From an uncultured Christensenella sp. (lineage in GTDB: Bacteria > Bacillota > Clostridia > Christensenellales > UBA1242): a DNA stretch of 64,000 nucleotides. The position numbers were made by a program, and so were the translations under genes. The stretch is taken from the NCBI GenBank assembly GCA_948466185.1, contig CAOJZM010000003.1, forward strand, positions 66,578 to 130,577, in the 5' to 3' direction. The notes beneath the pieces are model-generated. The model ran no database searches. It saw nothing but the letters and a program-made list of their open reading frames with translations, and had not been told where the DNA came from. Below are positions 9,027 through 19,280 of this stretch, piece by piece (position 1 is the first letter of the stretch; the number at the start of each line of letters is the position of its first letter).

Positions 9027-9368
9027 ATGAGAATTAAAAGAGGAGTAAATGCAGTAAAGAAACGCCGTTCAATCCTTAAAAGTGCAAAAGGATATCGCGG
9101 AGCAAAATCAAAACTCTATAGAACAGCAAGAGAGCAAGTTATGAAAAGCGGACAATATGCTTATATTGGACGTAAACAAAAGAAGAGAGATTTCAGAGCA
9201 CTTTGGATCACAAGAATCAATGCTGCTTGCAGACTTAACGGAATTTCTTATTCAAAATTCATTGCTGGACTTAAAAGCCACAATATTGACCTTAACAGAA
9301 AGGTACTCGCTGACATGGCTGTAAGAGAACCAGAAGCTTTCGCTGCACTTGTAGCGCAAGTAAAATAA
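9027..9368 (+). CDS. rplT: 50S ribosomal protein L20
   Basis: 113-residue 23S rRNA-binding protein and early assembly factor. The basic N-terminal extension ([18 protein letters not shown]) and the globular C-domain with [17 protein letters not shown] are complete. It is the likely regulator of its own operon through the leader upstream of infC. It follows rpmI by 14 bases. Confidence 0.97.
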   Translation: MRIKRGVNAVKKRRSILKSAKGYRGAKSKLYRTAREQVMKSGQYAYIGRKQKKRDFRALWITRINAACRLNGISYSKFIAGLKSHNIDLNRKVLADMAVREPEAFAALVAQVK

Positions 9369-9529
9369 TTATAAAAAATTATTAGCCCTGCAAGAAACAA
9401 GCAAGGCAAGGCTCGAAAATAGCACCAAAAGGGCGCTTAGTAGACCTAAGTGACCGCATTGGTGATATTTACAGAAACGCAGCAAGAAAAATATTAATTT
9501 TTCGTTTGCGATGTTTATTGGAGGGCTAA
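9369..9529 (+). other. Structured spacer between rplT and the methyltransferase gene
   Basis: 161 bases without coding signal but with two hairpins: CGCTTAG/CTAAGTG (9434-9440 with 9446-9452), enclosed by CACCA/TGGTG (9423-9427 with 9460-9464), and GAAAAAT/ATTTTTC (9486-9492 with 9497-9503). There is no T-run, so these are not simple terminators. They could be an RNA processing or control element for the downstream gene. Confidence 0.4.
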
Positions 9530-10261
9530 ATGGAAAAATCAACTAATACTTTAATCAAAGCTCTAAAAAAACAAAAACGGGAGGACAAAAGCCTCCTATT
9601 TTTAGATAACATAAAAATTATCAACGATTCAATAAAAAAAGGTTTAAAACCAAAATACATTTTTGTTGAAAATGAAGAGCTTAACACTTTTGACAAAGCG
9701 CTTCCAGTTTATAAGGTGGATAGAAAAACAATTGAGCAACTTTCCGACTCTAAAACACCACAGGGAGTAGTTTGTGTTGCAGAATACACACAAAATACAG
9801 CAAAAAAGCCAACAACCAACTTTTTGGTGCTTGACACTATCCAAGACCCTGGAAATGCAGGAAGTTTAATCCGAACGGCGTGTGCTTGTGGCTTTGAAGC
9901 AGTGTTTATGCTGGACAGTGCAAGAGTGACGAACTCAAAGCTTGTCAGAAGTAGCATTGGTACAATATTTGATATCAACATCTATGAAATGAGCAAACAA
10001 GAGTTTACGCAGCTTACTAAAACATGGAAGCTTAGCCTTATCAAAGCTGATATGAACGGAGAAAATGTATTTGAAGCAAAGTTTTCCTATCCAATCGGCT
10101 TAGTTGTTGGTAATGAAGGACAGGGTGTAAGCAAGAAAATAGGGTCGTTATGCTCACAAACTATAAAAATACCTATGTCAAACAAGGTGGAAAGCCTAAA
10201 TGCAGCAATAAGCGGCTCAATAATCATGTATCAAATAGCAAAAGACGATAAATTAGTTTGA
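9530..10261 (+). CDS. SpoU/TrmH family RNA 2'-O-methyltransferase
   Basis: 243-residue SPOUT-fold enzyme that transfers a methyl group from S-adenosylmethionine to a ribose of rRNA or tRNA. Residues 1-90 are the small substrate-binding domain. The knotted catalytic domain shows motif 1 (IQDPGNAGSLIRTA, with the catalytic Arg), motif 2 (GLVVGNEGQGVS) and motif 3 (IPMSNKVESLNAAIS). Firmicutes often carry such a gene behind rplT. The exact target nucleotide cannot be read from sequence. It ends in TGA, and TTGACA for the next promoter overlaps its end. Confidence 0.93.
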   Translation: MEKSTNTLIKALKKQKREDKSLLFLDNIKIINDSIKKGLKPKYIFVENEELNTFDKALPVYKVDRKTIEQLSDSKTPQGVVCVAEYTQNTAKKPTTNFLVLDTIQDPGNAGSLIRTACACGFEAVFMLDSARVTNSKLVRSSIGTIFDINIYEMSKQEFTQLTKTWKLSLIKADMNGENVFEAKFSYPIGLVVGNEGQGVSKKIGSLCSQTIKIPMSNKVESLNAAISGSIIMYQIAKDDKLV

Positions 10262-10286
10262 CAACGTAAAAAAAAAGTGTTAAATT
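10258..10286 (+). promoter_or_regulatory. Promoter of yebC
   Basis: TTGACA (10258-10263), a 17-base spacer and TAAATT (10281-10286). The -35 box overlaps the stop codon of the methyltransferase gene. Confidence 0.55.
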
Positions 10287-10328
10287 AAAATATAAAAATA
10301 AAAAGTGCATTTGCACGGGAGGAAAACA

Positions 10329-11060
10329 ATGTCAGGGCATTCAAAGTGGCACAATATTCAGGCAAGAAAGGGTAAAAGCGATGCGGCAAGAGGTAAAATA
10401 TTTACCAAAATCGGTAGAGAAATTGCAGTAGTTGTTAAAGCAGGTGGTTCTGACCCTAATGTAAATGCAAAACTTCGCGACGTTATTGCCAAGGCTAAAC
10501 AAAACAATATGCCAAACGACTCTATTGAGCGCAGTATCAAAAAAGCAGCGGGAGAAATGTCAGGTGTAAACTATGAAAGCTGCACATACGAGGGCTATGG
10601 CGCTGGCGGAAGTGCAGTTATTGTTGATTGTCTAACCGACAACAAAAACAGAACTGCAGGAGATGTACGCCACGCTTTTGATAAGTTTGGTGGCAGCTTA
10701 GGTGCAACTGGTTGCGTTTCCTATCTTTTCGCACGTAAAGGGGTCATTGAAGTCTCTAAAGAGGGTGTGAATGCTGATGATGTTATGCTTGAAGCACTTG
10801 ATGCAGGTGCAAAGGACGTGATTGAGTATGATGACTCTCTTGAAATCATCACTGAACCAAACGATTGCAACAGTGTTGCAGATGCTCTTACAAAAGCAGG
10901 ATATCAAGTTGACTCATCGGAAGTTACCATGGTGCCTGACAACTATGTTGATCTATCTCCAGAGAAGCTTGTTTCTTTCAATCGCATGCTCGAGATGCTT
11001 GAAGACCTGGACGACGTTCAAGAAGTTTACCATAATGTCAATCTTCCAGACGAAGAATAA
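10329..11060 (+). CDS. YebC/PmpR family protein (TACO1-like)
   Basis: 243-residue YebC family member, historically called a transcriptional regulator and more recently linked to translation of difficult peptide sequences. It starts with the invariant MSGHSKWHNIQARKGKSDA. The ATG at 10329 is chosen over an upstream in-frame ATG at 10305 because GGGAGGA lies 5 bases before it. The domains are complete and end in NVNLPDEE. It stands alone between two promoters, not next to ruvC as in many genomes; one small gene intervenes. Confidence 0.93.
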   Translation: MSGHSKWHNIQARKGKSDAARGKIFTKIGREIAVVVKAGGSDPNVNAKLRDVIAKAKQNNMPNDSIERSIKKAAGEMSGVNYESCTYEGYGAGGSAVIVDCLTDNKNRTAGDVRHAFDKFGGSLGATGCVSYLFARKGVIEVSKEGVNADDVMLEALDAGAKDVIEYDDSLEIITEPNDCNSVADALTKAGYQVDSSEVTMVPDNYVDLSPEKLVSFNRMLEMLEDLDDVQEVYHNVNLPDEE

Positions 11061-11069
11061 ATTTCTATA

Positions 11070-11098
11070 TTGACAAAATTATATGTTTGCAATAAAAT
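11070..11098 (+). promoter_or_regulatory. Promoter of the small orphan gene
   Basis: TTGACA (11070-11075), a 17-base spacer and TAAAAT (11093-11098), followed by GGAGGA at 11112-11117. Confidence 0.65.
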
Positions 11099-11122
11099 AA
11101 TAATATACACCGGAGGAAAATT

Positions 11123-11320
11123 ATGGCTATAAGAACATTTCTTGATGTTATGAACGATCTTGATGATTGGAATGAAGAACTTGCTAAACGAACATCTGTT
11201 CACAATCCAGTTCCTGAAAAAAAATACGAGGATAATAAAGCCCTATTTAAAGAAAATAAAACAGGACAATTGGAATTTGTTTTGCCTAAAAATAATACTT
11301 CTGAAGAGGAAGCAGAATAA
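11123..11320 (+). CDS. Small acidic orphan protein
   Basis: 65-residue soluble protein, acidic and without membrane segment or Cys pairs. I do not recognise it. It is likely real because it has a near-consensus promoter, a strong ribosome binding site 5 bases before the ATG, and its own terminator, so it is a complete single-gene transcript. Confidence 0.7.
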   Translation: MAIRTFLDVMNDLDDWNEELAKRTSVHNPVPEKKYEDNKALFKENKTGQLEFVLPKNNTSEEEAE

Positions 11321-11326
11321 TCTTGA

Positions 11327-11351
11327 CCATGAGTAAAACTCATGGTTTTTT
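11327..11351 (+). terminator. Terminator of the small orphan gene
   Basis: Perfect 8-base stem CCATGAGT/ACTCATGG with an AAA loop, followed by T6. Confidence 0.85.
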
Positions 11352-11353
11352 AT

Positions 11354-11383
11354 TTGACAATATTTGCATTTTTAGTGTAAACT
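11354..11383 (+). promoter_or_regulatory. Promoter of ruvC, giving a leaderless mRNA
   Basis: TTGACA (11354-11359), an 18-base spacer and TAAACT (11378-11383). The ruvC ATG follows 6 bases later with no ribosome binding site, so transcription should start at or next to the start codon. Confidence 0.6.
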
Positions 11384-11389
11384 TAAAGC

Positions 11390-11881
11390 ATGGTAATACT
11401 TGGAATTGACCCTGGTTATGGAATTGTGGGATATGGCGTAATAGACACAAATAGTATAGATATGGTTTTAGACTATGGCGCTATCACAACACCCAAAGAA
11501 GACAGTTTTCCATTGAGGCTTCAGGAAATTGAAGAGAGCCTTAAATTTTTATTTGATAAGTATAAACCAGAGGTCGTTGCCATTGAAGAGTTGTTTTATT
11601 TTAAAAATCAAAAAACAGTAATTCAAGTGGCACAAGCGAGGGGAGTTATCGTGCTTGCCTGCCAAAAGTATTGTGGCAAAATATATGAGTATACACCTCT
11701 TCAAATTAAGCAGGCTTTAACCGGTCAAGGTCGTGCTGAAAAAGCACAGGTGCAATATATGGTTAAAGCAATTTTAGGTCTTAGCTCAATTCCAAAGCCA
11801 GACGATGCTGCAGATGCCCTTGCCGTTGCAATATGTCATAGCCAAACAAGCTGCCAGTTAAATCAAAACCAAGCAAGGTAA
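11390..11881 (+). CDS. ruvC: Holliday junction resolvase RuvC
   Basis: 163-residue endonuclease that cuts Holliday junctions with RuvAB. The acidic catalytic residues are visible: D7 in LGIDPGYG, E66/E67 in AIEELFY, D138/D139 and D142 in PDDAADALA. The length matches the family. It heads a ruvC-ruvA-ruvB cluster. The start lacks a Shine-Dalgarno sequence and fits leaderless translation. Confidence 0.96.
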   Translation: MVILGIDPGYGIVGYGVIDTNSIDMVLDYGAITTPKEDSFPLRLQEIEESLKFLFDKYKPEVVAIEELFYFKNQKTVIQVAQARGVIVLACQKYCGKIYEYTPLQIKQALTGQGRAEKAQVQYMVKAILGLSSIPKPDDAADALAVAICHSQTSCQLNQNQAR

Positions 11882-11891
11882 TTTTATAAAA

Positions 11892-11966
11892 TGTCATTTG
11901 CAGGAAGTGGACCGAGATTTCTCCGTGTAAGTCGAAATGACAGCCGAGCACAAAGTGGAGAAATCT
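11892..11966. repeat. GTCAT...AGAAATCT intergenic element
   Basis: Between ruvC and ruvA. It contains TGTCATTT/AAATGACA (11892-11899 with 11935-11942) and the interleaved pair AGATTTCTCC/GGAGAAATCT (11915-11924 with 11957-11966). The same words recur at 15590-15681 and in the cluster at 56048-56217. Confidence 0.65.
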
Positions 11967-11991
11967 AAAAACAAGAAAATTGGAGAAAATC

Positions 11992-12579
11992 ATGATTTCA
12001 TTTTTAAGGGGAATAATTGAAGAAAAGGAAGAGGGCAGGCTTGTTCTTGATGTGAATGGTGTAGGCTATGAACTTTTTGTTTCAAACAACACACTTTCAA
12101 GCATTGCAATGCAGGGAGAAACCGTAAAAGTCTTAACCTATATGGCAGTACGAGAAGACGGTGTTTTTCTCTTTGGTTTCTCTTCTAAAGAAGAAAAAGA
12201 ACTCTTTTTAAAACTTATCACTGTCAGCGGTGTAGGACCTAAACTTGCATTATCAATTTTATCTGGGCTTAACCTTTCAGACCTAACAGTCGCAATTAAA
12301 AAAGAGGATGTTAAGCTTCTTTCCACAATAAAAGGACTTGGCAAAAAGACTGCAGAAAGAGTATGCCTTGAACTTAAAGATAAAATCGATTTAGCAGTAC
12401 AGCCTGAAGTTAAATTTGATACAAATTATAATGAGGACGCCGTTATGCTTGCAACGGATACATTAGTTTCTCTTGGCATAAGCAAAAATGAAGCATATAT
12501 GCTTGCAAGGGCAAACGCAAGTGAAAACGCAACGGCAGAAGATATTATTTCCAAATCATTGAGGGGGTATAGGGTATGA
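11992..12579 (+). CDS. ruvA: Holliday junction branch migration protein RuvA
   Basis: 195-residue junction-binding subunit of the RuvAB motor. The OB-fold domain begins [20 protein letters not shown]; the two helix-hairpin-helix motifs follow ([12 protein letters not shown] and [13 protein letters not shown]), then a C-terminal RuvB-contacting domain. The ATG at 11992 with GGAGA 5 bases upstream is preferred over an upstream TTG at 11980. It overlaps ruvB by an ATGA. Confidence 0.96.
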   Translation: MISFLRGIIEEKEEGRLVLDVNGVGYELFVSNNTLSSIAMQGETVKVLTYMAVREDGVFLFGFSSKEEKELFLKLITVSGVGPKLALSILSGLNLSDLTVAIKKEDVKLLSTIKGLGKKTAERVCLELKDKIDLAVQPEVKFDTNYNEDAVMLATDTLVSLGISKNEAYMLARANASENATAEDIISKSLRGYRV

Positions 12580-13604
12580 TAGAAAGCAAAAAAGAATCAG
12601 CAGGCGATAATCGCTTCATCACCAGCACAAAAAATCTTACTGATGCTGAAATAGAAAACTCACTTCGTCCCACCAGTTTTGACGAGTATATCGGTCAAAG
12701 CAAGGTAAAAGAGGCTCTCTCAGTTTATATCAAAGCGGCAAAATCAAGAAAAGAAAGTCTTGACCATGTGCTTTTGTATGGCCCGCCAGGACTTGGTAAA
12801 ACCACGCTTTCCCACATTATTGCAAATGAACTTGGCTCACAATTTAAAGTGACCTCCGGCCCGGCGATAGAACACGCTGCTGACCTTGCAGCAATACTTA
12901 CAAATCTCAACCAAAACGATGTGCTTTTTATTGACGAAATTCATAGACTCAATAAAACGGTGGAGGAGATCTTGTATCCTGCCATGGAGGATTTTGCACT
13001 TGACTTCATTGTTGGCAAAGGTCCTTCCGCAAGGAATATGCGACTTAAAATTAAGCCTTTCACTTTGATAGGTGCAACCACAAGGGCAGGTATGCTTACA
13101 AATCCTCTTCGTGATAGATTTGGAATTATATGCCGACTTGAACTTTACAGTCCAGAAGACTTGAAAATCATTATTGATCGTTCTGCAAAAATTCTTGGCG
13201 TTGATATTGTTCCAGAAGCAAGCATGGAGATTGCAAAACGCTCTCGCGGAACCCCACGTATCGCAAATAGACTTTTAAAACGTGTACGTGATTACGCTGA
13301 GATACAAGGCACAGGGAAAGTAACTGTGGAAATCGCTGAAAAGACCCTAAAAATTATGGAGATTGACGAACTCGGACTTGACCATATTGACAGAAAGATA
13401 CTTCTTTCCATCATTGATAAGTTTGGAGGTGGACCAGTGGGACTTGACACTCTTGCTGCCACTATCAGTGAGGATGCAACCACAATTGAAGATGTATATG
13501 AACCATATCTCTTACAACTTGGCTTTATTTCACGAACCCCACGTGGCCGTGTTGCTTTAGAGCCAGCTTATAAACATCTTGGAAGAGAATATATAGGTGG
13601 TTAA
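12576..13604 (+). CDS. ruvB: Holliday junction helicase RuvB
   Basis: 342-residue AAA+ motor for branch migration. Walker A is GPPGLGKT (69-76), Walker B is LFIDEIHRL near residue 116, sensor 1 is IGATTRAG, and the C-terminal winged helix contains the arginine-rich SRTPRGRVA segment. Its start overlaps the ruvA stop and its end lies 1 base before the next start codon. Confidence 0.97.
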   Translation: MIESKKESAGDNRFITSTKNLTDAEIENSLRPTSFDEYIGQSKVKEALSVYIKAAKSRKESLDHVLLYGPPGLGKTTLSHIIANELGSQFKVTSGPAIEHAADLAAILTNLNQNDVLFIDEIHRLNKTVEEILYPAMEDFALDFIVGKGPSARNMRLKIKPFTLIGATTRAGMLTNPLRDRFGIICRLELYSPEDLKIIIDRSAKILGVDIVPEASMEIAKRSRGTPRIANRLLKRVRDYAEIQGTGKVTVEIAEKTLKIMEIDELGLDHIDRKILLSIIDKFGGGPVGLDTLAATISEDATTIEDVYEPYLLQLGFISRTPRGRVALEPAYKHLGREYIGG

Positions 13605-13605
13605 A

Positions 13606-13947
13606 ATGAAAATAGTTAAACTTGAAGAAACTGAAACATTTAAAAATAGTGATTTATGCATCGCCACCGAGTATGGCTTTGGCGATAAAGATATTGATAT
13701 AGCCACTGCCGAAATCAATGGTAAATATCCAGAAGATGCTTACTGCGTAAACACCGAAGTCAAAGAGATAATTCTCGTTTTATTGGGGGGGGGATTTTTA
13801 CACAAAGAAAATGAAACAATTCCCTTTAAAGCGGGCGATGCAATTTTGATTGATAAAGGAGAAAAATATTTTTGGGACGCTCACTGCAAAGTGGCTATGG
13901 CTTGCACGCCAGCATGGTACCCCGAACAACATAAAATTGTAAAATGA
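13606..13947 (+). CDS. Small cupin-like protein containing a G9 tract
   Basis: 113-residue single-domain protein with the look of a cupin barrel: EIILVLLGGG (turn), then IPFKAGDAILIDKGEKYFW, the usual second cupin motif pattern with GDAILI. The start at 13606 follows AGGTGG by 5 bases. Residues 61-63 (GGG) are encoded by nine consecutive G (13785-13793). The frame is intact at nine; gain or loss of one G would truncate the protein around its middle. It sits inside the ruv-queA-tgt operon, where a cupin is not usual. Ligand and function are unknown. Confidence 0.8.
   Translation: MKIVKLEETETFKNSDLCIATEYGFGDKDIDIATAEINGKYPEDAYCVNTEVKEIILVLLGGGFLHKENETIPFKAGDAILIDKGEKYFWDAHCKVAMACTPAWYPEQHKIVK
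13785..13793 (+). repeat. G9 homopolymer within the cupin gene
   Basis: Nine consecutive G in an AT-rich gene. The tract is in frame at its present length, so the gene is on. It is a candidate slipped-strand site. Confidence 0.9.
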
Positions 13948-13962
13948 GATAGGAGTTTTTTC

Positions 13963-14529
13963 ATGATATATTTTGTTAGACATGGCTCAACTGACTGGAA
14001 TGAATATAAAAATTCAAAAGGAATAAAAGACCCCAGATGTCAAGGGAGAGTTGATTTACCTTTAAACCAAACAGGCATATGTCAAGCTCAACAAACCGCT
14101 GAAGCTATGAATGATAAAGAATTTGATAGGGTTATTTGCAGTCCTCTTTTAAGAGCAAAACAAACTTGCGAAATAATTTATAAGGGCCAAAAACCTATAG
14201 AAATTGATGAAAGAATTATAGAAAGAGATTTTGGAGAGTTCGAAGGTTTAACACGTAGCGAATTCGATTTTAATGGATTTTGGAATATAAATTCAAACCA
14301 AAATTTTAAACTCGCTGAAAATATAGAAGATGTAGAAAAAAGAGTTTTTAACTTTCTTGATGAATTAAAACAAAAGCCAAACGAAGATGTACTGCTTGTT
14401 TCTCATGGTGGCGTTGGTTTAGTTCTAATGACTTATTTCAAAGGTATTCCATCTGATGGAAATTATTTATCATTTGAAATGCCAAACGGAAAACCTATCA
14501 CATTTGATTTTAAAGATTTGGAAAAATAG
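13963..14529 (+). CDS. Histidine phosphatase superfamily protein
   Basis: 188-residue member of the phosphoglycerate-mutase-like phosphatases. The catalytic VRHGSTDWN (phospho-His9 region) is at residues 5-12, with the core Arg in CSPLLRAKQT, the catalytic Glu in ERDFGEFEG and the second His in LLVSHGGVG. The substrate cannot be told; phosphosugar or nucleotide phosphatases are typical. It follows the cupin gene by 15 bases with a GGAG site and precedes queA by 5 bases, so it is probably part of the same transcript. Confidence 0.88.
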   Translation: MIYFVRHGSTDWNEYKNSKGIKDPRCQGRVDLPLNQTGICQAQQTAEAMNDKEFDRVICSPLLRAKQTCEIIYKGQKPIEIDERIIERDFGEFEGLTRSEFDFNGFWNINSNQNFKLAENIEDVEKRVFNFLDELKQKPNEDVLLVSHGGVGLVLMTYFKGIPSDGNYLSFEMPNGKPITFDFKDLEK

Positions 14530-14534
14530 AAATT

Positions 14535-15572
14535 ATGACAGATAAAAATTTACTTTTAAAAAGTTCCTATTATTATAACTTACCAGAGGAACTCATAGCA
14601 CAGACGCCAGTGGAGCCAAGAGATAGTTCTCGGCTTCTTGTTTGCCACAAAGAAACTGGCAAAATTGAACACAAGCACTTTTATGATATGATAGATTACT
14701 TGCAAAAGGGGGATGTGCTTGTTGTTAATAACACAAGAGTGCTTCCTGCAAGATTATTTGGCTACAAAGATACTGGAGCGAAGATTGAAATCTTGCTTCA
14801 AAAACGTTTAGACCTTAAAACATGGGAAGTAATTGCGAAACCTTTTAAAAGACTTAGCGAGGGAACAAAGGTTACTTTCAGCAAAGACCTATCCTGCACA
14901 ATTAAACAAAAATATGATTATGGCAGTTGTTTAATCGAATTTGAGTTTGAAGGAACTTTTGAACATAGACTTAGCGAAGTAGGCACCGTGCCACTTCCAC
15001 CATATATCCATGAAAAACTTAAAAATAAAGAGCGTTATCAAACAGTATACTCTAAAATTGAAGGCTCTTCCGCTGCACCAACAGCTGGACTTCATTTCAC
15101 ACCGGAGCTTCTTGATAATATCAAAGCGAAAGGGGTGGAAATCATTGAAGTTCTCCTTCATGTAGGACTTGGAACATTCAGACCTGTTAAAGAAGACAAT
15201 ATCCTAGAACACAAAATGCACAGCGAGTATATCGAAATGAGCGAGGCAAATTCAAGACGGCTCAACAAAGCAAAAGCGGAAGGGCGTAGGGTCATCGCTG
15301 TTGGCACAACATCGGTGCGAGTACTTGAAAGCTGTGCAGATGAAAGAGGGTTGATACAACCACAAAAAACTGAAACCAGCATATTTATCTACCCTGGATA
15401 TAAATTCAAAGTGGTTGATGGACTCATTACCAATTTCCACTTGCCAGAAAGCACACTTATTATGCTGGTGTCCGCATTCGTAGGGTATGAGCAGACCATG
15501 AAAGTGTATAACACCGCAGTCAAAGAGAAATATAGATTCTTTTCGTTTGGCGACGCAAATCTTTACTTGTGA
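14535..15572 (+). CDS. queA: tRNA preQ1(34) S-adenosylmethionine ribosyltransferase-isomerase
   Basis: 345-residue enzyme that moves the ribosyl part of S-adenosylmethionine to preQ1 in tRNA, forming epoxyqueuosine. It has the family start YNLPEELIAQTPVEPRDSSR, the SSAAPTAGLHFT segment and the VGLGTFRPV motif. It ends in TGA. With tgt 222 bases downstream it forms the queuosine pair. Confidence 0.96.
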   Translation: MTDKNLLLKSSYYYNLPEELIAQTPVEPRDSSRLLVCHKETGKIEHKHFYDMIDYLQKGDVLVVNNTRVLPARLFGYKDTGAKIEILLQKRLDLKTWEVIAKPFKRLSEGTKVTFSKDLSCTIKQKYDYGSCLIEFEFEGTFEHRLSEVGTVPLPPYIHEKLKNKERYQTVYSKIEGSSAAPTAGLHFTPELLDNIKAKGVEIIEVLLHVGLGTFRPVKEDNILEHKMHSEYIEMSEANSRRLNKAKAEGRRVIAVGTTSVRVLESCADERGLIQPQKTETSIFIYPGYKFKVVDGLITNFHLPESTLIMLVSAFVGYEQTMKVYNTAVKEKYRFFSFGDANLYL

Positions 15573-15589
15573 GGCATTATCATCATTAT

Positions 15590-15681
15590 TGTCACACTGG
15601 CCAAAGTGCTCCAAGATTTCTCCACTTTTTACCTCAAAAGCAACAAGTGCTTTCTGGGAACCCCGAACGGTCAAAATGACA
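15590..15681. repeat. GTCAT...AGAAATCT intergenic element
   Basis: The queA-tgt spacer. Read on the - strand it starts TGTCATTTTGACCG, contains AAGTGGAGAAATCTTGG and ends TGTGACA. It shares AGATTTCTCCACTTT with the element before ruvA. No coding signal is seen. Confidence 0.6.
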
Positions 15682-15740
15682 AGCACGACACGGAGAGGAC
15701 TTCTACATCCATAAATATAAAGCAAAATACAAAAACACAA

Positions 15741-15780
15741 TATACAGCAACTATTATGCACATACAAACCACAATATATT
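15741..15780 (+). repeat. Dispersed 40-base repeat, core GCACATACAA (copy 1)
   Basis: Aligns over 40 bases with copies at 27027-27066 (- strand) and 59968-60007. Shared pattern: CTATTATGCACATACAAA, two variable bases, then ACAA. It lies just before tgt. Confidence 0.6.
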
Positions 15781-15785
15781 GATAA

Positions 15786-16935
<1,150 letters not shown>

Positions 16936-16937
<2 letters not shown>

Positions 16938-16956
16938 GCGGATTATCCGCTTTTTT
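16936..16956 (+). terminator. Terminator after tgt
   Basis: Stem AAGCGGA/TCCGCTT with a TTA loop, followed by a T-run. It overlaps the stop codon. Confidence 0.88.
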
Positions 16957-16995
16957 ATTTCTTATGATTTTCTTATAATATTAATACTAATTTAT

Positions 16996-17025
16996 TTGAC
17001 TTAGTTTTTTATATTAGTGTATAAT
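16996..17025 (+). promoter_or_regulatory. Promoter of rny
   Basis: TTGACT (16996-17001), an 18-base spacer and TATAAT (17020-17025), followed by AAAAGGGG before the rny ATG. Confidence 0.75.
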
Positions 17026-17067
17026 TTACTCAGGTGGATTTTGTCCACAAATTAAAAGGGGAAAAGT

Positions 17068-18657
17068 ATGAGCAATTTAAGTATTTTATGCGATGTTGCT
17101 CCTGCTATTGCCAGCGTTATTGGTATTGTGTGCGCTATTGTCGGTGTCGGCTTAGGCATAATATTATATAAGGTAATTGCAACAAAGAAAATCGGCAAAA
17201 GTAAGTCAAATGCTGTTAAAATTATCGAAGAGGCATACGCAGAAGCAAAGACTATTAAAAAAGAGTCATTACTCGAAGCCAAAGAGGAAGCTCAAAAGAT
17301 TAAAGATGAGGCAAATTCAGAGGCAAAAGAACGTAGAAACGAAATTCAAAAATCTGAGGAGCGTCTTGACCAAAGAGAAGAATATGTTTCTAAAAAAGAA
17401 CAATCAATCGACACAAAATTGGAACAAATTGAAAAAGACAGGGCGAATCTGGATACAGAAAAATCTAAAATTGCAGCCGCAATTGAAGAGCAGGTTAAAG
17501 TCAAGGAAGAAATGCTTGCCAAACTTGAAAAAATTTCCGGCATGAGCAAGAAAGAAGCAAAAGATGTTTTAATCGAATCAATAACCGAGGAGGCCAAGAA
17601 AGACGCTGGCGTACTTGTAAAACGTATTGAGGATGAAGCAAAAGAGGAAGCAGAAAATAAGGCAAAGAACATTGTTGCCAGTGCTATCCAAAGATGTGCA
17701 ACTGACCTTTCTTCTGAAATGACAGTGACATCCGTGGCACTTCCAAACGACGAAATGAAGGGGAGAATCATCGGAAGAGAAGGAAGAAATATTCGTTCTA
17801 TTGAAAGCGTAACCGGCGTTGAACTTATCGTTGATGATACGCCAGAAACAATTACTATTTCAAGCTTTGATCCTATCCGACGTGAGATTGCAAGACTCTC
17901 TCTTGAAAAGCTTATCGTTGATGGCCGGATCCATCCAACTAGAGTTGAAGAGGTTGTTGATAAAGCAACAAAGGAAGTCGAAAAGACAATTAAAGAAGCT
18001 GGCGAAAACGCAACTAACGATGTTGGCATATATAATCTTCATCCAGAACTTGTTAAAGTGCTTGGTAGACTTAAATACAGAACAAGTTATGGCCAAAACT
18101 GCTTGAAGCACAGCGTTGAAACAGCTCTTCTTGCAGGTATGATTGCAGAGGAACTTGGTGCAAACGCAGCCATTGCAAAACGTGGGGGATTACTCCATGA
18201 TATTGGTAAGGCGCTTGACCATGAAATTGAAGGAACACACGTTACCATCGGCGTTGACCTTACCAAGAAATATAAGGAAAACCCAGAGGTTATCCACTGT
18301 ATCGAAGCACACCATGGCAATGTTCCATTCCACAGCATAGAAGCTATTATCGTTCAAGTGGCTGATGCTATTTCAAGTTCAAGACCTGGCGCAAGAAGAG
18401 AAAGTTTTGAAAACTATATCAAACGTTTACAGCAACTTGAAGAGATTTCAAACAGCTTCAAAGGTGTTGACAAATCTTATGCAATCCAAGCAGGACGTGA
18501 AGTACGTATTATTGTAAAGCCAGAGGAAATATCTGATAACGATGCAATGTTCCTTGCAAAAGATATTGCAAAGCGCATTGAAGCAGAAATGCAATATCCA
18601 GGACAAATTAAGGTTAATGTTATCCGCGAAAGCAGATTTTCAGACGTTGCAAAATAA
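17068..18657 (+). CDS. rny: Ribonuclease Y
   Basis: 529-residue membrane-anchored endoribonuclease that initiates mRNA decay in Firmicutes. An N-terminal membrane helix (about 8-34) is followed by a long charged coiled coil (about 45-200), a KH RNA-binding domain ([16 protein letters not shown]) and a metal-dependent HD domain ([10 protein letters not shown] and [12 protein letters not shown]). The length is typical. A single-gene promoter precedes it; the NUDIX gene follows by 20 bases. Confidence 0.97.
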   Translation: MSNLSILCDVAPAIASVIGIVCAIVGVGLGIILYKVIATKKIGKSKSNAVKIIEEAYAEAKTIKKESLLEAKEEAQKIKDEANSEAKERRNEIQKSEERLDQREEYVSKKEQSIDTKLEQIEKDRANLDTEKSKIAAAIEEQVKVKEEMLAKLEKISGMSKKEAKDVLIESITEEAKKDAGVLVKRIEDEAKEEAENKAKNIVASAIQRCATDLSSEMTVTSVALPNDEMKGRIIGREGRNIRSIESVTGVELIVDDTPETITISSFDPIRREIARLSLEKLIVDGRIHPTRVEEVVDKATKEVEKTIKEAGENATNDVGIYNLHPELVKVLGRLKYRTSYGQNCLKHSVETALLAGMIAEELGANAAIAKRGGLLHDIGKALDHEIEGTHVTIGVDLTKKYKENPEVIHCIEAHHGNVPFHSIEAIIVQVADAISSSRPGARRESFENYIKRLQQLEEISNSFKGVDKSYAIQAGREVRIIVKPEEISDNDAMFLAKDIAKRIEAEMQYPGQIKVNVIRESRFSDVAK

Positions 18658-18677
18658 TAGAAAAGGTATTATAAAAT

Positions 18678-19265
18678 ATGAGTGATATTAGAGAAAAGAT
18701 CCACGATAAAGAATATATACAAGCAGGGGAACTTCTTGAAGTCATAAATGAAAACGGAGTTGGGACAAATCGCCCAGCCACAAGAGGCGAGGTCCACAAA
18801 CAAGGACTTTGGCATAGAGCAATTATTGTTGCTGTTGTTAATGATGAAAATAGAATCTTAATTCAAAAACGTGCCAAAACGAAGGAAAAGTTCCCAGGAC
18901 TTTGGGACTTGTCAACAGCAGGTCATGTTCCTTTCGGGCAAGATAGTGTAAGTTGTGCAGCAACCGAAATTATGGAAGAGCTGGGCTATATGCTTCCTAA
19001 GAAGGTTGGTGTAAGGGATTTCAGATTTATGGGCTCCTTTCGTAACCAACTTCCATTATCAGAAACATTCATTGAAAATCAATTTTACGATTTTTTCATA
19101 TACAATCTTAATGTTCATCTTTCCGATATTCATATTCAAAAAGATGAGGTGGAAGAAGTACGATACGCCACAATCTTTGAAATCAAAGAAATGGCAGACC
19201 AAGGACTTTTCCATCCTAGAACAGAATGGATACAAATCTTATACCGCTATATAGCGAGATTTTAA
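18678..19265 (+). CDS. NUDIX hydrolase, isopentenyl-diphosphate isomerase-like
   Basis: 195-residue NUDIX protein. An N-terminal extension is followed by the fold with the box GHVPFGQDSVSCAATEIMEELGY. In the consensus GX5EX7REUXEEXGU the first Glu is Gln and the Arg is Thr, while the metal-binding EIMEE is kept, so it may be catalytically altered. The segment LIQKRAKTKEKFPGLWDLST resembles the IDI-like NUDIX subgroup. The substrate is unknown. It may be co-transcribed with rny. Confidence 0.87.
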   Translation: MSDIREKIHDKEYIQAGELLEVINENGVGTNRPATRGEVHKQGLWHRAIIVAVVNDENRILIQKRAKTKEKFPGLWDLSTAGHVPFGQDSVSCAATEIMEELGYMLPKKVGVRDFRFMGSFRNQLPLSETFIENQFYDFFIYNLNVHLSDIHIQKDEVEEVRYATIFEIKEMADQGLFHPRTEWIQILYRYIARF

Positions 19266-19280
19266 TTGAATGTAAAAAAT

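Noticed and set aside
10269..10277. A9 run upstream of yebC and similar A runs as phase-variation sites
   Set aside because: A/T runs of this length are expected in an AT-rich genome and lie outside coding frames.
17346..18029. 227-residue - strand frame opposite rny
   Set aside because: Ser-rich antisense shadow of the Glu/Lys coiled coil and KH coding sequence.
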